Under the pieces are notes generated by a model. That model was not told the DNA's origin, searched no databases, and was given only the letters and a program-made list of their open reading frames with translations. A stretch of DNA of 64,000 bases, taken from Clonostachys chloroleuca. Taxonomy: Eukaryota > Ascomycota > Sordariomycetes > Hypocreales > Bionectriaceae. Position 1 is the stretch's first letter, and every line of letters begins with the position of its first letter. A program made the translations under genes and the position numbers. This document shows positions 32,659 to 42,890 of this stretch, piece after piece. The stretch spans positions 10,044,001-10,108,000 of the forward strand of contig JBANAY010000004.1 in the NCBI GenBank assembly GCA_037952775.1, given 5' to 3'.

Positions 32659-34893
32659 ATGCAAGTGTTTCAAGGACGCAATGCTTCGGCCTGTTACAAT
32701 TGCCATCGTCAAAAGGTCAAATGTACCGGGGGTGAGTGAGAGCAGAACGCGCCTTCGTGGGACCCGTACCAGATGCCATCATACTGATGCCCTTACCCGC
32801 GCAGAGCAACCATGTCAGCGGTGCTCCAAGAGCCAGAAGGCTTGCGTGTACCCCGAAGCCCAAAGCAACATCATTCCTGTGCCGGAAACATACCTGCAGA
32901 ACCTGGACCGCTCACTGAACGAACTGACCGACTCCATTCGCATGCTTCAGTTCCGCCATGCTGGTTCCAGTTCAACTGGACAATCCTGGACTCATGATCA
33001 AAGACCCGGGGTGCAATTTCGGTCTCAGCCAGCGTACTCCGCTAGGCGAGGCCCTCCCGATTCTTTAGTTGAAGATTCAACTGTGGAAGCTTTCATCCGC
33101 AGGCTGAATGAGGCCGTGGGTGATAGCAACGGTCAGAAGAACGTCACCACCAACACGCCGACTGTAAGCCAAGAAACGAACCACAACACATCTAACTTCG
33201 GTTTGCCTACAGTGGTCAGGGAAAGCCTGCCGCTTCCCCCATACAATTACGCGTCGCAGCTCGTGGCCAGAGCAGAACAAGAGTTCGGTGACTGCCACAC
33301 TTTCCTTCGCAAGTCATTCTTAAGACGTTTTCATGCCACATACAATGGCCATCAATCTGAGACCCAAGATCGAAAATGGCTGTGTCGTCTCTTCTTCGTT
33401 TTGGCGCTTGCGGAGTGTACAACCACCACCAAGCGGCCAATTCAGCTTTCCTCAGATGGAGCAGTGGCTGAGGCCATCCCAATGCAGGGTTCAATGGAAG
33501 CTTCTCTCCGATCAGAAGAGATGCTGTCTACTGGGCTGGGTTTTTTCGAGCATGGACTCGCGCTGTTGAAAATATCCTACGAGCAACCCACAGTTGACGA
33601 TGTTGAGGCTTTGAACTTGGCTGTGAGTGACTCTCCATTACGTCAGTCTGGTTCAAACTAACCGAAAATTGCAATCTCTAGTCCCATTGCTGCTACATTC
33701 TTAACCGCCGCATGTCAGCCTATGCGTATGCTGGGCAGAGCATACGGCTAGCCCATGGCTTGGGGCTGGACCATCCAGCACCTGCGTCCCTGTCGAACTT
33801 AGAGCGCGAGCACAGGAAGCGAGTATGGTGGACTGCGTTCTGTGTAGATCGAATGATCAGCACAGAGCTTGCTTTACACCCTGCGTATACTGGTCTCGGG
33901 TTGGAACTCGATTACCCAGACTCTTCTAGCCTGACAGCCGAAGAAAAGGAGGAATTCTTTGACCCAGTGCTACTAACAGCATTAATTAAACTATGCGAGA
34001 TCAAGGGCGATGTTGTGAATACTGTTGGTCGGCTTAAGCAAAACGATATACCGGAGCCATACCAAGTCTTACGTCAATGCCTACAGGGTTTAGATCGATG
34101 CGGGAGAGAACTGCCCGACAGAGTGTTTTCTGGGGGCGACTCGCTACCAGAAAGCCGCATATGCTCCTCTCTTGCGCTACGCTACCATCAGGTATGTTAC
34201 TATATTTTCTATTTGGCCTAGCTAATGTAGTCTCCTCTGTGTTTACTAGTGTTATATCATGCTTCTACGACCTATTCTGCTCCATCAATTCACGTTCATG
34301 CTCCGGAACAAAATAGTTATAACACTCTCGGATGAGCTTTACACCATCAACAATATATGTCTTCAAGCCGCGCGAAGCAATGCTTGCATTTTACTCGAGC
34401 TGGCCCAAGCAGGGGAGCTTGGTAGGTTCATTCTCAATTTCTACTACAGCTTTAGAGGAAAGCCTCATTAATAACCTTTTGCTCCACGACAGTGAAATAT
34501 GGCTATTGGGACTCGGCTCACCTCTTCTCAAGCCTCGCCGTCCTCACTATAGCTCAGTCCATGCGCAATCATCACCCCAACGCCTTTCGTTGCACCGGAG
34601 AGGACATTTCAAGCGACGCGAACACATACAACAAAGGACGGGCCGTACTCGTGCACATGGCGTACACAGGGAATATGGCCTCAAGACAGCATCTGAGCAT
34701 GCTTGAAGAGGTGGAACGCCACGGCACCGTACTCTCTGCGCTAAATGCCGGGAGCGATACACTGCCGGTGTCGGTGTCGACGGGCGAGGCGACCACAGAA
34801 ATGGAGCTGGATTTCGAGGGCTGGGCATCACTGAGAAGCATGTCCGATCAGACCGCTGGTGGTGTTGGAATTGACCCATTCGCTTTCTTATAG
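32659..34893 (+). CDS. Zn(II)2Cys6 transcription factor with fungal_trans domain
   Basis: Five exons (32659-32731, 32805-33622, 33682-34191, 34250-34421, 34493-34893) encode 657 aa; all four introns (73, 59, 58 and 71 bp) keep frame. The N-terminal zinc cluster is CYNCHRQKVKC then CQRCSKSQKAC, spacing CX2CX6CX5CX2CX6C, and is interrupted by intron 1, a common position in this family. A short linker (LQNLDRSLNELTDSIRMLQ) could form a dimerising coiled coil. The fungal-specific regulatory domain spans the middle, with SAYAYAGQSIRLAHGLGLD and RKRVWWTAFCVDRM as its typical motifs. The gene lies tail to tail (292 bp) with the dioxygenase at 35185-36661 and may control it and the permease; that link is inference from position. 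Confidence 0.9.
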
Positions 34894-35184
34894 TTGAAAT
34901 TTAAGATGGAGTAACTTGGGCTCTCGTGTTACTCCGTTATTACCACGCCCGACCATTCTAAACAGCTCGGCCTGGATGGCCGCCCAATAGAGGCTTGCGC
35001 CGCTTAGTCACACTCCACTACGGGCTTCTTCAGGTTGAATTGGCAAGAAGTAGTTATGGTTTAAGTTCTAACGTGGTTGGCATATATTACGAATCTTTGA
35101 CACTTCGTTACAATAACCCCCCCAGGACTTCCTCCCATACAGGTTGGCCACGGCAACAGATGAAGAAGCAGTCTGCATATCCGA

Positions 35185-36661
35185 CTAGTTGTTAAACTTC
35201 CCCACGCCATTGGTATCAACATGCAAAAACTCTGCTGGGTCCTGGTGATCTCCGATGAAACCAACGCCGCCGACTGCTTTATCTAAAAAGAAAAGATGAT
35301 CAGTCCGAGCTCCTATTCGGATCCCAGGGTATGGCGGCCTGTTCTTACAGTAGCCGGTCAGCCTAAGGATGTCGTCGGGCAGGCTGCGAGCAATTTCTAT
35401 AGGAGTGGACAGAATCTCTTGCTGGTCCTGGCGGTAAAAGTCTCGTTGGCTGGAACGGATGAACACCGATTAGGAATACAACCAATCAACCATGCTGGCT
35501 AAAACCAGCCAACACTGTCGTGCAGGCAGAGAACTTACCCAAATATGGCGAACAAGGTACGCACCGCATCTGGGTCGGTCCTCTCGCACTGGTTCATGCC
35601 GCCTCCGTGATACGTTACTACGAACAGGAATGGCGTATCAGTTGCCAGTTCGCATGGTTTTGTTACTGCATGGGATCAACGACCGACGAAGTACTTACTG
35701 CCGAGCGTGAAGAGCGCTGACCCTGGCTCCATCTCCGCGTACGTGCACTCCTCGACTTTAGGGGCGCGGTCAGGACCCCATAAGTGGCTTCCAGGAATAA
35801 CCGCGGTCGCCTGTATGACTCTTAGCCACCAATCAATGCCATGAGTGAAGGGGCAGCCGTTCAACTTACGCCATTCTTATACGTAGCCCTCGAGCCGGCG
35901 ATCAGGCAGCCGACCATGGGGGTGAATAGGGGATTCTTAGGGTCGTGTAAGCTGCCAGTGCCGTAATTGACATCGTCCTGAAAGCTGATCAGCAAACAAT
36001 AGGAAGGGTGATCAAAGCGTCCAACCCCAGCTTACTCTGTGCAGTGCTTGTCTCTCAGCTCCCGGGACCAGTCGGATGGCTGCCGTTGAAGAAAGTATGT
36101 ATCCGCTCTTCCGGGTTGTCTTGTTCGCGCCGTTGAAGCCCACGAACTCTCCGCTGCAGGGGCTTTGATTTAGCTTCACATTCGGAGATTTATGTCTTTC
36201 GGCAGACCTTACTTCAAGAAGTGAGCCATCACACCTTGCCAGACGCTCAGGCGGATGATCTTGGTTATCTGCTCTGGCATTTTGGCCAGGAGACCCTGCA
36301 AGCATCACGCATTAGTCTTGGACGCACTGGGGCCGTAACCCGCATGGCTTATGTACGCACGTAGGCACGCTGGGAACCCTCCGGGAAGAAGTCATCCCCA
36401 AGGTCTTTATGGGAAGACTTGGAGTCATAAAGCTTTCCACTGGAGAAGAATGGCTCAACTTTGAACGAAGAACATTAGCGAACATCATATACTTGGTGAG
36501 GGCTGGCCATCTAAGTTTGAGCACTCACTTGCACGCATGGATTCTTCTAGAAGCCCAGGTTCAAGGAAGTTGGACACAATCACGCCGCCGTCCCGTGCTA
36601 TAGCGTCCAGGATCCTATCCAAGGGCTCAGAGGCATCAATAGTAGCGAGTTTCGGCGCCAT
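35185..36661 (-). CDS. PhyH-family Fe(II)/2-oxoglutarate dioxygenase (FtmOx1/AsqJ-like)
   Basis: I reconstruct nine exons: 36661-36529, 36458-36361, 36295-36213, 36153-36036, 35977-35870, 35810-35699, 35617-35539, 35449-35349 and 35282-35185. Eight introns of 58-89 bp all have GT-AG ends. The total is 930 nt, 309 aa, close to the length of fungal secondary-metabolism members. The iron-binding motif HRD spans the exon 4/5 junction (H143, D145). ATAVIPGSHLWGP lies in exon 6. The distal ligand is H221 in TYHGGG, followed by an Arg-rich strand expected to bind 2-oxoglutarate. The start at 36661 has good context (GCAATGGCG). The family hydroxylates, desaturates or forms endoperoxides on alkaloid-like substrates; the substrate here is unknown. 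No biosynthetic backbone enzyme is adjacent. Confidence 0.88.
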
Positions 36662-37584
36662 TGCTAAGCCGGGGATGGAAATCGTGGGGTGAACACTCAA
36701 GAGTAGGAAGGCCAAGGGACAGATGGTCAATGAGATGTCGATGTCTTTTTTAGAATCGCCGAAGCTGCAAAGTGTGCTAGCAGATATCTCTACCTGAAGC
36801 TTTTATAGCCAGTGGTGACTCTACTGAGCTTTTATCTTCTTACCAAAGCCTCTTCGAATCCCTGTGTGGATAGGAACACCGAATTCGGTCCAGAAATTAC
36901 TCCCGGCTCCACGACTAGGTTCTCTCTGTCAGCCTAATGCAATTGGCTACAGCAAGTGACTCTAGTGAAATTGAGAGGCAGTCCGTATAGTTGCCAGGAA
37001 ACCAGTGTCACAATATGTCGGTGGCACGCCGTAGCGGCCGACACAAGAAAGCTTTGACGGAATTGGATGCCCCCGAAACTAGACCTTGGCCCTGGTTCAA
37101 CTTCTCCAACCAAGTCGCCAGGGAAGACAGTCCACTGTTAGGCCCCACCACCGTAGCGGCCGATGTTGGCTCCATCTGTGGAGAATAACGGGCGAGGGAG
37201 TCCAGAGAACTTGATGTTCGTAGCCCATCTACTTCTGTGGTTGCGCCAACTAAAGGCGTTTCTTATCTAGCTAAACCGGTCGTGGCAGGACTCCAATCTC
37301 TTTGCTCAAGATCGGGGCTGGCCTGCGCGAGCCCACCTATGGATGTTAAGGTAGGTAGGTAACGGGGCAAGAGCACCGCTGCCCACACCACCTCCGGATA
37401 GTGTTCAGCGCTAGTTGTGGCTCGTGAAATTGTGCATTGGGGCGTCGGTCGTTCCTGCCCGCTCACTTGTAGCGAAACATAAAATGACTACATGCCGCTC
37501 GTTGTCAGACGTTGTCCCTCCATGTTGACTTGAACATTCCACCTGACTGAAATCCGTGCCCCTCGCATGTTCACACGTAACACA
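36662..37584. promoter_or_regulatory. Shared divergent promoter region, dioxygenase/permease
   Basis: The 0.92 kb between the starts of the dioxygenase and the permease holds no gene. The 11-mer GTAGCGGCCGA occurs twice in direct orientation (37031-37041 and 37153-37163). Its centre CGGCCG is made of two CGG/CCG half-sites of the kind bound by Zn2Cys6 dimers. Binding by the neighbouring factor is a guess. The second ATG of the permease frame (37585) is preceded by CACA and the first (37567) by CTCGC. Confidence 0.4.
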
Positions 37585-39682
37585 ATGGAACACACCCCAA
37601 AGTTTCACGATGGTATCGAGGACGTCAACACGAAGGAGGATGAATCAAAGCATAACGAGCGTGTGTCCATCAGCAACGGTCAGATGGTAAGCCTATCCTC
37701 CCCTCGCTAATTCGGCTGCAATATCTTTCCAGGGCTATCTGACAAGGTCTTTTCACACTCAGGGCGAAACTACGGCTCCTAATGCGGGCAACGAGGACTT
37801 GGATCGGGCGGTCCAGCATTCAGTCAACCATCGCAAATTAAACTCGAGGCAGATCCAGCTGTTTGCCGTGGCCGGTGCTGTCGGAAAGTAAGCATTTTCT
37901 TTGGAGCATAAAAGTACACATCTCAGTTTGCTGATGAAAGTCTTCTACTGCCGCAGTACTCTCTTCGTGAGCATCGGCAAGGGCCTTCTCGCCGGGCCGC
38001 TCGCCCTTCTAGTTGGCTTCCTCCTCTGGGGATCTGTCATTTTCTGCATGGCGCAGTGTCGTAAGTAGTTCCTCCGTGCTAGAGCATACTGTTGGTACTC
38101 CATGGTGACCCTTCTGCTCGCAACAGAGATTGAGATCGTGTCGCTATTGCCCATCGACGGCGCTCCCATCCGCCTCGCTGGGCGCATGATTGATCCAGCG
38201 GTTGGAGTAGCTGCTGGTTGGAATTACTTTGTGAGTCAAGTCTGGTTCTCGTGATTAAGCACACATGTTGGACGAGAAGCTTACAGTGCATTTTAGTTCG
38301 TGATGATCTCCTATGTCATGTTCGAAGCGACTATCATAAACACCATCGTTACCTACTGGGGCTATGACCAGTCGCCTGCCATCCTTATCTCAGGTAGAAC
38401 GATACATATTTCTTTGGGTCGACCGCCGTACTAAGCTAACAATGTAATAGCCACGCTGTTGTTCTTCTTCTTGATCAACGTTTATCGAGCAGATCTCTTT
38501 GGTGAATTCGAATGCATGTCAACCCGGTCTCATCTTTTTTTCTTGTACTATTAGTTCTACTAACTCTTCTCCCCGGTCCTAGTCTGGGTAGCATTCGTCA
38601 AAATCCTCCTTGCTATCGGTCTCATGCTGTTCACCTTCATCGTCATGCTAGGCGGAAACCCCCTGCACGATCGCTTCGGCTTCCGGTTCTGGCAGAATCC
38701 TGGGCCATGGGTCGGCAACACGGCACCAACACGCCTACAATCGTTTGTCAACGGTGTAAATGTCGCTGGATATTGCATTGGAGGGCCGGAGTACCTCTCG
38801 ATGGTGGCCGGCGAGTCCAAGGATCCCCGACGGGTCATCCCGCGAGCGTTCAAGACAATCATCTACCGCCTGATCCTCTTCTGCATCGGCGGCTGCATCT
38901 GCGTAGGCATACTCGTGCCTTCCAACGACCCTAAACTGACCGCAGGTACCGGAGGCTTTGCTGGTGGATCGCCGTACGTCATTGCCATGCAACGCCTGAA
39001 TATCCCCATCATGCCATCCATCGTCACCTGCTGCCTACTCACCTTCGTCGTCTCCGGTGGCATCAACTTTACATTTAATGCTTCGCGGGCCCTGCATGCC
39101 TTGGCACTGGACGGTCAGGCGCCCAAGTTTCTACGCCGCCTAAACAGGCACGGCGTCCCGGACATGGCCGTCATCGTCGTCATCCTCCTGTCTTGCCTGG
39201 CTTACCTGGCTCTGGGCTCCGGCAGCGCGGAGGTGCTCAACTGGCTGCTGAATTTCAGCACCGCATCTGCCATGTTCTACTGGACCATCATGTCCATGAC
39301 TTGGATCCGTTTCAACTCCGCCATGAAGGCGCAGGGCATCGATAGGAAAGCGTTCCTGCCTACCCGGTCGCGCTGGCAGCCCTTTGCAGGCTACTGGGCT
39401 TTCGGGTGGTCGTTTCTCTTCCTCTGGCTGCAGGGCTACGCAGTCTTCCTCCATGGAAACTGGCAGGTGTCGACCTTCATCTTCAACTACGGCATCATTG
39501 CGTTCGCGGCCGTGATCGGCATTGCGTGGAAGCTCGTCAAGCGCACTCGATTCCACCGCAGCAAGGAGATTGACCTCCATTCGGGGCTTGACTTCTTCGA
39601 GGCCTTGACGGAGCACTACCGCCGCGAGCGCGAGGATGCACCGCAGAGCTTCAAAGACAAGGTCTTGGCGAAGCTGTTCTGA
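37585..39682 (+). CDS. Amino-acid permease (APC/YAT type)
   Basis: Seven exons (37585-37686, 37763-37887, 37957-38060, 38127-38230, 38297-38393, 38451-38513, 38583-39682) give 564 aa with all phases matching. After a polar N-terminus come about twelve hydrophobic helices. Family motifs include QIQLFAVAGAVGNTLFVSIG in helix 1, VNVAGYCIGGPEYLSMVAGE with the following DPRRVIPRAFK, and FNASRALHALALDGQAPKF. It should import amino acids or related compounds at the plasma membrane. Intron 6 (38514-38582) appears to use a GC donor (T|GCATGT) with a normal branch site CTAAC and AG acceptor; no GT donor keeps frame. ATG 37567, six codons upstream in frame, is an alternative start. Confidence 0.9.
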
Positions 39683-41433
39683 AGATGTCAAGACGCTTTT
39701 TGTTCCTTCGGGTAGTATATTCAGGAGTTTCGCCCCGGAACCTTCGCATGGCCTTGTCACTCGTTAGGTAGAGCCACAGAAGCCATAGTCGTCTGAATAG
39801 ACTCTTCACGTTGGCCTCAACATCCCAATCCTTGTATCTTGACTGACCCTGCAAGTCTGTGAAACGAAGTCATGTAAATCGCTTTGCGTGCATCAAAATA
39901 GAGTATTATATGTGTATACATGTACATCATGATTTTCTTGACTCCTGGAAGTCTATGAGTGCATATGCGTCCCCTCATTTACGTGTACCTGGCAAAGGGT
40001 TCCCCTTCAGACGCATGTGAGCCTCTAATAAAGCTACCTTCGAAGCTTCAGGACATGTGGTGTTAATGTTGCCTACTTAACAGTATCCTGCTCGCCCTGG
40101 TTCAATAGCAAAGCCCAAGTCGGTTCATAAGCCCCAACTACTTGAGTATACGACTAGTCCCTAAAAACCGAGCTGGGCCACTCAGAGTCGCCTCCATCGT
40201 GAGCAGGATCCGTAATAATGATCATATCTTTACTGATCAGCTATTCAAAGTGGAATTAATACGCCAGCTCCGCGCCATCGGAGAAACCATTTTAAAAACT
40301 GAAGCTTATGCATTATTACGATGGCCTCGCGCTCAGGAGGCCGGCGATACCCTGGCATATCACAGTTAGCGCAGTAGATTGCCTACGTCGCTCTAAGAGC
40401 CGCCAGAAATGCGGTTAGCCGTTGGACTCATAGTGTCGGCGTCTACGGTGGTGGGGCCGAGGTGTCCTTGGTACGAAGGACTCAATAACTTCATGGAAGC
40501 AGCGTTGCTGGTCGCCTCCCACAACCCTGCTGAATCTGTTAGCTTGAGAGCAAACGAGATCTAGTGCTGTGGCATTGGCAATCTCCAGCCAGAAGGGCTC
40601 GCTATGCACGATATGCCGACACCAAGCCAGTGGGCAAGCTCACAACCGAGATCGGGCACCCAAATGCAAGGTAGACCTATCTATGTCGGGACAGGCAGCC
40701 AAGTGCTGGTGTCCCCAGGCTCGACCAGTCTTGCGCGTCCTTCTTCGGTACATATAGAGTTTTTCGCAAGAATGCAGACGCTGCATAATCTCAGGGTGCG
40801 GGACTTCGAGCAGACGGTGCCTGATAAGGTCAAGACCGTGTTCGGGTTCGAGGACGAGATCATTCACAGGCATCTCGGGGGGTGGCATGGGCTGAAAGGG
40901 GGGTGGGTTCTACTCTGAGACACGGAAACTTATGGATGGGAGGTGGCCAGGCGGGTTCGTACATCGTACTGCCAGCGTGGACTGTCGGTGAGTGCTTGCT
41001 GCATCCGATACATCGCTTAGGGGTGGTAAATGCATTATTTGCATCAGAGAACAACAGAAACCTATTGGGCCATTAGTTTCCGTTTCCCCTCTTCGCATCG
41101 AAAGCTGTTGTGTAACCCGAAGGGGAGGGTTAAGTCCAGCGACTAATGCATGCACCGCTGGGCCGCAGCTGACACGGCCGGTTGGCGGCAGGATGGGTTG
41201 CCTTGAAGTTGCGTATGCCCAATCCAGGGCATGGGTCGCTTTGTCCTCGAGCGGAGAGAGCAGAGCAATCGCAATTGTGCAAAAGTGATGTCCTTGCGTA
41301 GGTAGGTCTAGCCCTATCCCATCTCGCCTGGCTGGCAAACCTTGCATTGTCCCAACTCCTCGCCGCCTCGGACAACAATCCACCAACATCAACCCAAGCG
41401 TTCTCTAGGCGGTACTGCCAGAATCCAAAGCAA
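39683..41433. other. Intergenic, no gene seen
   Basis: The first 250 bp fit the permease 3' UTR. Beyond that, open frames of up to about 140 codons (40604-40918 plus, 40910-41392 minus) overlap each other and show no domain. Nothing else is supportable. Confidence 0.4.
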
Positions 41434-42102
41434 ATGACCGGTATCATTGACCTCGCTCTGTATGACCTCTGGCGGTGCCAGAGCAGGCATGGGAAACGGC
41501 TCTGGGGTCCACTGAAGACCCCGGAGGTAAGATGGAGCATCCCCTCCCCGCCGCCCATATGGAGCTTCGTTGCTAATCGGAAGATGGGCTAGGTTCTTGA
41601 AGGGAGACCGATCGGTGCCAGGGACCCGGGGATCCAGGTTCTTCCGAACGAGGTGCTTCGCATGATATTCGAGCTTGTAGATCGCCCGGTGGACAAACTG
41701 CGGCTAGCTATGACTTGCAGGCAGTTCTTCAGGGTCGCATCCGACTTCAACCTATCGATCCCCAGCGCCGCAAAGCATCGCGAGCGCGGCGCGGATTGCC
41801 CCGGTATGCTCCGGATTCTGCACAATCTGCGACCGTTAGACGCTCGGAAGAGGGCAAACAGGGCATGGGCGCTCTGCTGCGATTGTTACTCCTATCGCCC
41901 CAAGAAGAAGGCCTATTGGCTTGCCAAGGGGAAGCAGTACAAAGTCAATGCCAAGTCGAGCTGCAGCGCTCGAGAAGGGTATGGCGAGATAATGAAGGAA
42001 TGGTGTATGAAGAGTTCGTACTCGTACCAATGCCCGGAATGCTGGTGCAAGGAGTACCTAGACAAGAATGGACATCCAAAGAACTGTGAGAAGTGTACTT
42101 GA
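41434..42102 (+). CDS. Small F-box-like protein with Cys-rich C-terminus
   Basis: Two exons (41434-41526 and 41593-42102) with a 66-bp GTAAGA...CTAG intron, 200 aa. Across the junction the frame reads TPE|VLEGRPIG and leads into an F-box-like helix set, IQVLPNEVLRMIFELVDRP followed by KLRLAMTCRQFF. The C-terminal half has a Cys pattern (CCDCYSY, CPECWCKEY, NCEKC) typical of small zinc-binding modules in fungal F-box-like proteins. It may be a ubiquitin-ligase adaptor, or a protein of the type expanded in filamentous fungi with no known function. The ATG at 41434 is the first in frame of exon 1 with a plausible context. Confidence 0.7.
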
Positions 42103-42890
42103 AGGCCAAACCCAAATTGTTCGCCAGGCTGAGAAGATGTGTTGGGTGAGACGGCGAGTCATGGGATTGTGAAGGAGCTGGCTCCAAGAAAAAGTGCAGC
42201 GGTAGCTTTTCTCAATGTCACGTAAGATTGTATTGACACCAGCAAAAAACTTAGACCCAAGTCAAACAAGAAACCTATTGATTAATCAAATAATCAAATA
42301 CCACGTCCGCTTAGTACATTTGAAAAGCGTACTGGGTATTCCTACACTGTTTGCAGGCGAATCTTTTCCTGCAAGGCTGGATCTTGATTGAAGTTTGCGT
42401 GCTTGGCTGACTAACACCCAAGCTCACCTCAGGCATGCAGGTGTACATACCTAGGCATGTAGCGTAGAACCGCCAACAGAGCAGCGCCTGCGCTAACTCG
42501 CCCCTACAGCGGGGCAGCCATTACTGAAGAAGGAGGCACCCGCGCGCAAACACCTCCCTAGGTAGGTTCGAGTATTCGTGAGCGCTTCAATTGCCCTTCC
42601 ATTCTTACAACGTACGCAAATTACGACCTTGGTCAATTTTTATTTTATTTTTTCTTTTCCGGTTCTCCTCTGATTTTTTGTACTTTGTGCACGCAGGTCG
42701 TAACCTTTTCCATCCAATTCAGTTGAGCTGGCAGCCCGTTATGCTCGCGTCCAGATGCAGATGCAGCAACCATTAGCGAGCTGCATGTGGCGCAAGCTGA
42801 GTTCGTGGTTGATTCAGCCAGGTGTCGCAATCTTGTCGTGAGCACATATGCACTCCGACAAGACATTCTCCAGCACAATTGAGCCGCATC
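42103..42890. other. Intergenic, no gene seen
   Basis: AT-rich 3' flank of the F-box-like gene, then the upstream region of the JmjC-like gene with a T-rich run at 42635-42680. No gene or RNA was recognised. Confidence 0.45.

Noticed and set aside
35492..35710. Plus-strand frames across the dioxygenase gene
   Set aside because: They run antisense to exons that splice perfectly on the minus strand.
32659..39682. Classical secondary-metabolite gene cluster
   Set aside because: No polyketide synthase, nonribosomal peptide synthetase, terpene cyclase or prenyltransferase is present; only a small regulator/oxygenase/transporter group can be claimed.
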